Source of the DNA: Anaerobacillus arseniciselenatis
GTDB lineage: Bacteria; Bacillota; Bacilli; Bacillales; Anaerobacillaceae
Assembly: GCF_001865995.1 (NCBI RefSeq)
Contig: NZ_MLQQ01000010.1
Span: forward strand, 62,001-126,000
Direction: 5' to 3'
Length of the DNA stretch: 64,000 bases
Below, one piece after another: positions 59,201-64,000 of this stretch (positions within the stretch are counted from its first letter, which is position 1; the number at the start of each line of letters is the position of its first letter). Below the pieces are notes generated by a model that worked only from the letters and a program-made list of their open reading frames with translations, had not been told where the DNA came from and did no database searches. Both the position numbers and the translations under genes were made by a program.

Positions 59201-60792
59201 TCCTTGACTTCATAAGGAATTTCAATGTTTATGGTTGTACCTAGACCCTCTTCTGATATGACTTCTATTTTACCATTTGTTCGCCGCAAACTTTGCCGAA
59301 TTAAATATAAGCCCATTCCTCGGTCTTCACCTTTTGTAGAAAAACCTTTTTGAAAGATGGAATCAACCTCTTCTTCTGAAATACCAACACCACTATCACT
59401 CACTCGAATAATCATCTTATCATCTTTAAACTGTGTTAACACCTCTATTCTTTTCGAAATACAGCCTTGAACTGCATCCAGTGAATTATCAATTAAATTC
59501 CCTAAAATCGTTATTAACTCATTTGTATGATCTGAATTTTGGGCAATTGGAACATAACAATCCCTATTAAAAATTAAAGCAGCACCACGCTCTCTCGCGT
59601 AACTTAACTTCCCTAAAATAAAGCCTGCTAGTATCGGATCTTTCATATATCTTGTAATATTGCCTACATCTGTTTGTAGGTGATTGGTGGTGCTTTTTAC
59701 AAAATCAACGAGTTCATCATAGCTTTGTAAGTGAACCATCCCCAAAATAACCTGTAATTTATTCATAAATTCATGTGTTTGTGCTCGCAATGCATCTGCA
59801 TAAACTCGAACACCTGTTAACTCTTCTGCTAACTTTTTTAATTCTGTTTTATCACGAAAGGTTGCCACAACACCAACAATTTTTTTATCAACATAAATAG
59901 GAACTCGGTTCACTAACAAGACCGTTCCGTTGTAGGATAATTCCTGATCTAATTCTCGTATCCCAGTTTCTAATACTTTACTCATTTTTGAATTTGGAAA
60001 AATATCTTCAATTTCTTCTCCAATAAAATTGCCTTTATGATTGCTTATTCTCTTGAATAACCTTGTTCCTTCGTTATTAATTAAAGATATTTTTTTATTT
60101 AAATCTATAGCTATAATGCCTTCTCTAGCATATTGAAGCATCGCGCTTCTCTCTTCTAATAATTGAGCTATTTGAGAAGGCTCCATCCCAAAGAGAATCG
60201 CTTTAATTTTTCTTGCTAAAAAAACAGCTCCAAATATTCCTACTAACAAACTTAATAACGTACCAATCACTAATATTCTTCTATTATCACTCACTGCTCT
60301 TTCAACATCTTCAACTAGTAAACCTGCAACTACTGCACCAATTTGTTCGCCTCCTTGATTTAATACAGGAGTAAAATACCTTAAAGAGTAACCTAACGTC
60401 CCTTCTGCAATGGAAATACTTTCTTTTCCCATAAAAACATATTCCTCATCTCCACCAATAAACTTCTTTCCAATTTGTTCCTGAAGAGGATGTGTCAATC
60501 TCACTCGATCTATATCAAGTACAACTATAAAGAGTACTTCTGTCCTTTGTCTAATTTCTTCCACATTTTGTTGAAGTTCCTCATCGCTTAATTCACCATT
60601 CAACGCGTCAATGACATAAGGAGACAACGCAACTGTTCGTGATACATCCCTTGCTTTGCTTTCAATATAACTTTTCGTTGTCATCTCAATACTTTTACTA
60701 GTTAAATAGTTGTTAACAAAAAGTGCAAGAATGACTACCGAACAGACTAATAAAAGAATTTTTGTTTGTAAAGGAATTTTTTTAAATTTCAT
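59197..60792 (-). CDS. DcuS/CitA-family sensor histidine kinase
   Basis: The 531-residue kinase has a membrane helix (about 11-30), an extracytoplasmic PAS-like (Cache) sensor (about 35-165) with the conserved RxTHP-type loop (DRVRLTHPLQEQIGKKF), a second helix (about 173-195), a cytoplasmic PAS (about 215-320), a SpoOB-type phosphoacceptor helix with His340 (ADALRAQTHEFMNKLQV) and an ATPase domain. DcuS/CitA kinases sense C4-dicarboxylates or citrate outside the cell. The RLTHP loop supports carboxylate sensing. Confidence 0.9.
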   Translation of the reverse strand: MKFKKIPLQTKILLLVCSVVILALFVNNYLTSKSIEMTTKSYIESKARDVSRTVALSPYVIDALNGELSDEELQQNVEEIRQRTEVLFIVVLDIDRVRLTHPLQEQIGKKFIGGDEEYVFMGKESISIAEGTLGYSLRYFTPVLNQGGEQIGAVVAGLLVEDVERAVSDNRRILVIGTLLSLLVGIFGAVFLARKIKAILFGMEPSQIAQLLEERSAMLQYAREGIIAIDLNKKISLINNEGTRLFKRISNHKGNFIGEEIEDIFPNSKMSKVLETGIRELDQELSYNGTVLLVNRVPIYVDKKIVGVVATFRDKTELKKLAEELTGVRVYADALRAQTHEFMNKLQVILGMVHLQSYDELVDFVKSTTNHLQTDVGNITRYMKDPILAGFILGKLSYARERGAALIFNRDCYVPIAQNSDHTNELITILGNLIDNSLDAVQGCISKRIEVLTQFKDDKMIIRVSDSGVGISEEEVDSIFQKGFSTKGEDRGMGLYLIRQSLRRTNGKIEVISEEGLGTTINIEIPYEVKE

Positions 60793-61120
60793 TAGAATCG
60801 CTCTCCTAGACTTTTACGCATAATTTCTTTTCTAACTATAACAACTTTTATTAACTTTCATTAGCTTATTTTAATCTATTTTGTGAATATTGAGATTCGT
60901 CACTATGACTCCCTGGCATCATTTAGAATAATTCTTATTTGAGATATTATTACAACTGAAATATTTTTCTTGAATCCTTATTGTTGAAAGTACTATTGCT
61001 ACTTTTTATTCAATGCTTGTTCCATTAAATAACTTTTACTGAACATAATCGTTGTACAGCAGCAAAAGATCCGATATAAATGAGAGAGCTTGTTCAACGA
61101 AGCTCCAGAAGAATTAGATT
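60793..61120. other. Gene-free region upstream of DcuS-like gene
   Basis: About 330 nt with no credible coding region; it should hold the promoter of the two-component operon. Nothing else stands out. Confidence 0.4.
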
Positions 61121-61157
61121 AAAAACACTTGTGAAAAATTTATATCACAAGTGTTTT
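61121..61157 (-). terminator. Terminator of DUF3231 copy 2
   Basis: AAAACACTTGTGA and TCACAAGTGTTTT, perfect 13-bp arms, just after the stop at 61162. Confidence 0.8.
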
Positions 61158-61161
61158 GATT

Positions 61162-62172
61162 TTACTTTTTAATTATTTGCTTTCGTTCTTCCATCTGTGG
61201 TGGCTCTTCCATCCAACCTTTTTTAATCATGATTTTCCCACCCTTATGAGCATATTCAAAAATATCTTTCATAAAAATCGTATTTTTTGCGGGTAAATCA
61301 TTTCTTAAACTAAAAGCAGTTCCGAGTGAATTGCTTCCCATAGAAAAACTGCAAAAAAGACTTGTGCAATACATCATTAATTTATCAGAAAATGGTGCTA
61401 CTGTTGAACGAGTTGGGTTTCCTCCTGGAGTTTGAGGAATTGGAAGGTTTGTTTGAATCATAACTTCACTCAATTCTTTTATAATGCCTTTAGCAAGCTC
61501 TGCACCCTCATTAAAGTATTTTTTCACCTCAACATCATTTGCACACTGTCCAAAGCCTAAAATCAATTGTAAACCTGTAAGATTTGATTCAATAGCTTTA
61601 TGAACGTGAGAAACCTCTACCGTATTCAATGTTCTTTTTTGGCTAAATGGATTGAGAGCTACTCCACCTAAATAACTATTACCTTTAACAAACTCAACTG
61701 ATTTCGGCATCGAAACGTAAGGTGCTCTAACAAGTAACCCCTTTTCAAGCAAATATTGAGAGCAAATCCTGAAATACTTTTGGGTAATAGCAGTAAGGTC
61801 TTCAAAAAACATATTTATATCTTCTCTAAACGTCATTGTCATATTTAATGAATGTAATCCCATACTAATTTCTTTTAAAAGGCGTACAAACATAATGTCA
61901 AAACCATTATCGTATAGCTTTGGGACATCCTTATTTACATCTTCTGCTGTATATCCAACTGGGATAACAGCACCTTCCTCTTCAAATATCTGAACTATTT
62001 TACCAACATACATTTCAAGTTCTTCATGCAAATTAGTCATAATTTCCTTGGCTTTTTCTTCATCTGCTTTCGCTATAAAATACTCTAACATTCGTAAAAT
62101 CATTGTTTTTTCTTGATATGTAAGCCATAACGTTCCTAATTCTGATGATGAAATTGATGCTTTTTCTGGCAT
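61162..62172 (-). CDS. DUF3231 family protein, copy 2
   Basis: The 336-residue protein shares the two-bundle layout and many motifs with copy 1 at 38105: SSELGTLWLTYQ, PVGYTAEDVNKD (PVGFTDSDLNKG in copy 1), PFSDKLMMYCTSLF and the GWMEEPPQ end (KWLEEPPL). Function is not established; they are frequent in sporeforming bacilli. GGGAGGG precedes the ATG. It is a single-gene unit with its own terminator. Confidence 0.82.
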   Translation of the reverse strand: MPEKASISSSELGTLWLTYQEKTMILRMLEYFIAKADEEKAKEIMTNLHEELEMYVGKIVQIFEEEGAVIPVGYTAEDVNKDVPKLYDNGFDIMFVRLLKEISMGLHSLNMTMTFREDINMFFEDLTAITQKYFRICSQYLLEKGLLVRAPYVSMPKSVEFVKGNSYLGGVALNPFSQKRTLNTVEVSHVHKAIESNLTGLQLILGFGQCANDVEVKKYFNEGAELAKGIIKELSEVMIQTNLPIPQTPGGNPTRSTVAPFSDKLMMYCTSLFCSFSMGSNSLGTAFSLRNDLPAKNTIFMKDIFEYAHKGGKIMIKKGWMEEPPQMEERKQIIKK

Positions 62173-62478
62173 AATTAACCCTCCCTAAAATAATTAATTT
62201 TAGGTTGTGTAAGTTATGGCAAATTCATACTATTGTTACTCTCATTTTAAAAAAATCTACCTATTTTAGTACATTCTTTCAAAAGTCATCTAAAACAGAA
62301 ATTGTTTGTTGCACAGTATAGGTCTACTACGCATTATTGCTTTAATGTAACCCCCATTAATTTTCTGCCGTGTTATTTTATGAAACCCACATACGTTATA
62401 ATTTTGGTTGCATGTAAATAATGTTATTAAGGTAAACACTGCTACATCTCAAATTACTCAAAAAGGAATGATGTAAGA
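62173..62478. other. Divergent intergenic region before recombinase
   Basis: About 300 nt between divergent genes. AT-rich; no clear attachment-site repeat or promoter could be singled out without a comparison genome. Confidence 0.35.
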
Positions 62479-63959
62479 ATGAGATGTGCTGTATATATTC
62501 GAGTTTCAACTGATAAGGAGGAACAAAAAGCATCGTTAAAGTATCAAAAGGAGCTTTTTTATAAGTACATTGAAGAAAAAGGATGGGACATTTATCAATT
62601 TTATGTGGATGTACAGACAGGAACTATGGGAAAAAGAAAAAACCTTCAAAAAATGATTGAAGAAGCTCAAGAAAAAAAGTTCGATATCATTTTAGCTAAA
62701 GAACTCTCTCGTCTAGCTCGCAATGGAGAGTTATCCTATAAAATTAAAAACCTTTGCGAGAATCAAGGGGTCCATATTATCACTTTAGATAATGCGATTA
62801 ATACTTTGACAGGTAACACTAATATGTTTGGTTTATACGCCTGGATGTACGAACAGGAGTCGCAAAACACAAGTAATCGTGTGAAAGAAACTTTGCGGAC
62901 GAGAGCGAAAAAGGGTCTTTTCAAGTGGTCTATTCCTCCTTACGCGTTTGCAGTTCGTGAAGGAAAACTTTATATAAGAAATGACAATACCCCTAGTATT
63001 GTAAAAAGGATCTTTGATGAATACCTAGCTGGAAGTGGGCGACAAAGTATCGCAAGAAGGCTATATAATGAAGATATTCCAACACCTGCTGATATATCAG
63101 AGAAAAAGAATGCCGGGGATAAGTGGAACGACTCAACGATTAAGCTTATTCTTACTAACCCCCATTATGTTGGTGACTTAGTACAAAGTCGTTCAACTAC
63201 AGTAAGTGTTACGAGTAAGAAAAGGCGACAAGTCGAACAGGAGAATCAAATTATCGTTAACAACACACATGAAGCGATAATTACTCGTGACGTGTTTGAT
63301 GCTGTCCAGCATCAATTAAAAATTCGCACTAAGTATATTACGGCACCAAAGAACCATCTGTTCACAAATATTCTTTACTGCTCTGATTGTGGAAAAGGGA
63401 TGTGGTATCGAAGCAACCGTAAGGGTTATGTATGCGGCAATTATGCACGGCACGGTAAAAAAGCTTGTAGTGGTCATTTTCCATTAAAGAAGATTTCCTT
63501 AAAGATACCGTTCTAACTGACATTCAAAAGTTAGTAAAAGAAATTCATCAAGAGCAATACATTAAGCAGTTAGAAGCTCAATCAAAGAAGTCTAAGCAAA
63601 ACCTTCAAAAGCAACTCGATAAAATTAAGAAACAAGTAAGTTCAATAAAGGCGCGAAAAAGAAAATACATCAATATGTTAGCTGAAGAGATGATTACTCA
63701 AGAGGAATATCGAGATATTGTACAAGCTAATAATATTGAAATTAAAGAGTTGGCCGATAAAAAGAATGATTTACTCGCGGCAATGGAAAGTGAACAAACA
63801 GTGGATAACATCGATCAATTAAAACAAGAGCTTCTTAAATTCCTTAACACGAATGAATTAACACCTGAGAGCTTGCATCGCTTAATCAATCGAATTGAAG
63901 TTAAGGCTGATGGAACGCCTGTTATTCACTATCGTTTTTCAGCTCCCAAAATCAAATAA
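62479..63959 (+). pseudogene. Large serine recombinase split by a frameshift
   Basis: The first 345 codons encode the resolvase-type catalytic domain (nucleophile Ser in YIRVSTDKEEQ; LAKELSRLARN), the recombinase domain (about 155-260) and a zinc-ribbon (LYCSDCGKGMW ... CGNYARHGKKACSG). At 63486 the frame shifts by one base: the sense continues as KEDFLKDTVLTDIQK and then the coiled-coil from 63540 to 63959. Loss of one A in the run after CCATT restores a single gene of about 493 residues. Either a real inactivating deletion or a sequencing error is possible. No prophage or transposon genes are visible in the window. Confidence 0.85.
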
Positions 63960-63962
63960 ACA

Positions 63963-63996
63963 GAGCAGGAACCCCTATTTTGGGGCTCCTGCTTCA
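63963..63996 (+). terminator. Terminator of recombinase gene
   Basis: AGCAGGAACCCC and GGGGCTCCTGCT (one mismatch pair) around TATTTT, just after the stop at 63959. Confidence 0.75.
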
Positions 63997-64000
63997 TTAA

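Noticed and set aside
62479..63959. Idea that the recombinase marks a prophage or skin-like element in this window
   Set aside because: No phage or transposon genes and no attachment repeats are visible within the window; the element, if any, would extend beyond 64000.
1..64000. Search by eye for tRNA, rRNA, CRISPR arrays, complete insertion sequences or a replication origin
   Set aside because: None was found; no transposase gene, no cloverleaf-forming stretch and no regularly spaced identical repeats were recognised.

Overview
The window looks like chromosome from a low-GC, endospore-forming Bacillaceae, probably a facultatively or strictly anaerobic, possibly alkaliphilic lineage of the Anaerobacillus/Alkalihalobacillus kind. 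The support is alpha/beta-type SASP genes behind a sigma-G-like promoter, a DesK/DesR/Des thermosensor set, an Sda sporulation checkpoint gene, PrsA-like and GbsR-like genes, and many multihaem, flavin and anaerobic respiratory genes. The genus is inference; no rRNA gene is present. No tRNA, CRISPR array or complete insertion sequence was seen.

Layout. 0.1-4.6 kb: an HPr-like protein behind a chemoreceptor remnant, a PPOX-fold protein, and three c-type cytochrome genes (two tetrahaem paralogues and a pentahaem lipoprotein), with a short sda gene just upstream of one of them. 4.8-7.3 kb: 5-oxoprolinase pxpBAC. 7.4-10.7 kb: des-desK-desR with operator candidates. 10.8-14.1 kb: an RlmN-like radical SAM methyltransferase under a 19-bp leader hairpin, a hydrolase, TetR and DCC proteins. 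14.2-16.9 kb: a GntP permease and two SASPs. 17.0-21.2 kb: a GbsR-like regulator, an isochorismatase-fold hydrolase and an orphan betaine-type binding protein, divergent from a BCCT carrier. 21.7-30.6 kb: a two-component system, an acidic lipoprotein, miscellaneous enzymes and transporters, and a PrsA-like foldase.

30.8-35.0 kb is a compact flavin electron-transfer locus on the minus strand: ApbE flavin transferase, EetA-like (NusG domain II), EetB-like (Gx), EcfT-like and a PplA-like FMN-binding lipoprotein whose flavinylation motif is present three times through a 45-bp tandem repeat. 35.5-40.5 kb holds a CLC channel and then a degenerate stretch with gene fragments, a 39-codon membrane-peptide unit and an 85-bp element repeated at both ends. 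40.6-50.4 kb is a guanidine-utilisation locus: ABC transporter, two DUF1989 proteins (carboxyguanidine deiminase subunits), biotin-dependent (guanidine/urea) carboxylase and allophanate hydrolase, in two operons that each start with a guanidine-I (ykkC) riboswitch and terminator. 51.3-60.8 kb is an anaerobic C4-dicarboxylate locus: DcuS/DcuR-type two-component system, DASS transporter, a small Cys-rich protein, class I fumarase/tartrate dehydratase, and an E-type (CCG-domain) fumarate reductase/succinate dehydrogenase. 61.2-64 kb: a DUF3231 protein and a serine recombinase split by a frameshift.

Taken together the genes suggest menaquinone-linked respiration with fumarate and possibly extracellular or metal acceptors, using surface cytochromes and covalently flavinylated lipoprotein, together with scavenging of nitrogen from guanidine and 5-oxoproline. 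The intergenic DNA is unusually rich in dispersed small repeats; at least six families recur, including 21-bp-periodic arrays bounded by GTGTGC/GCACAC.
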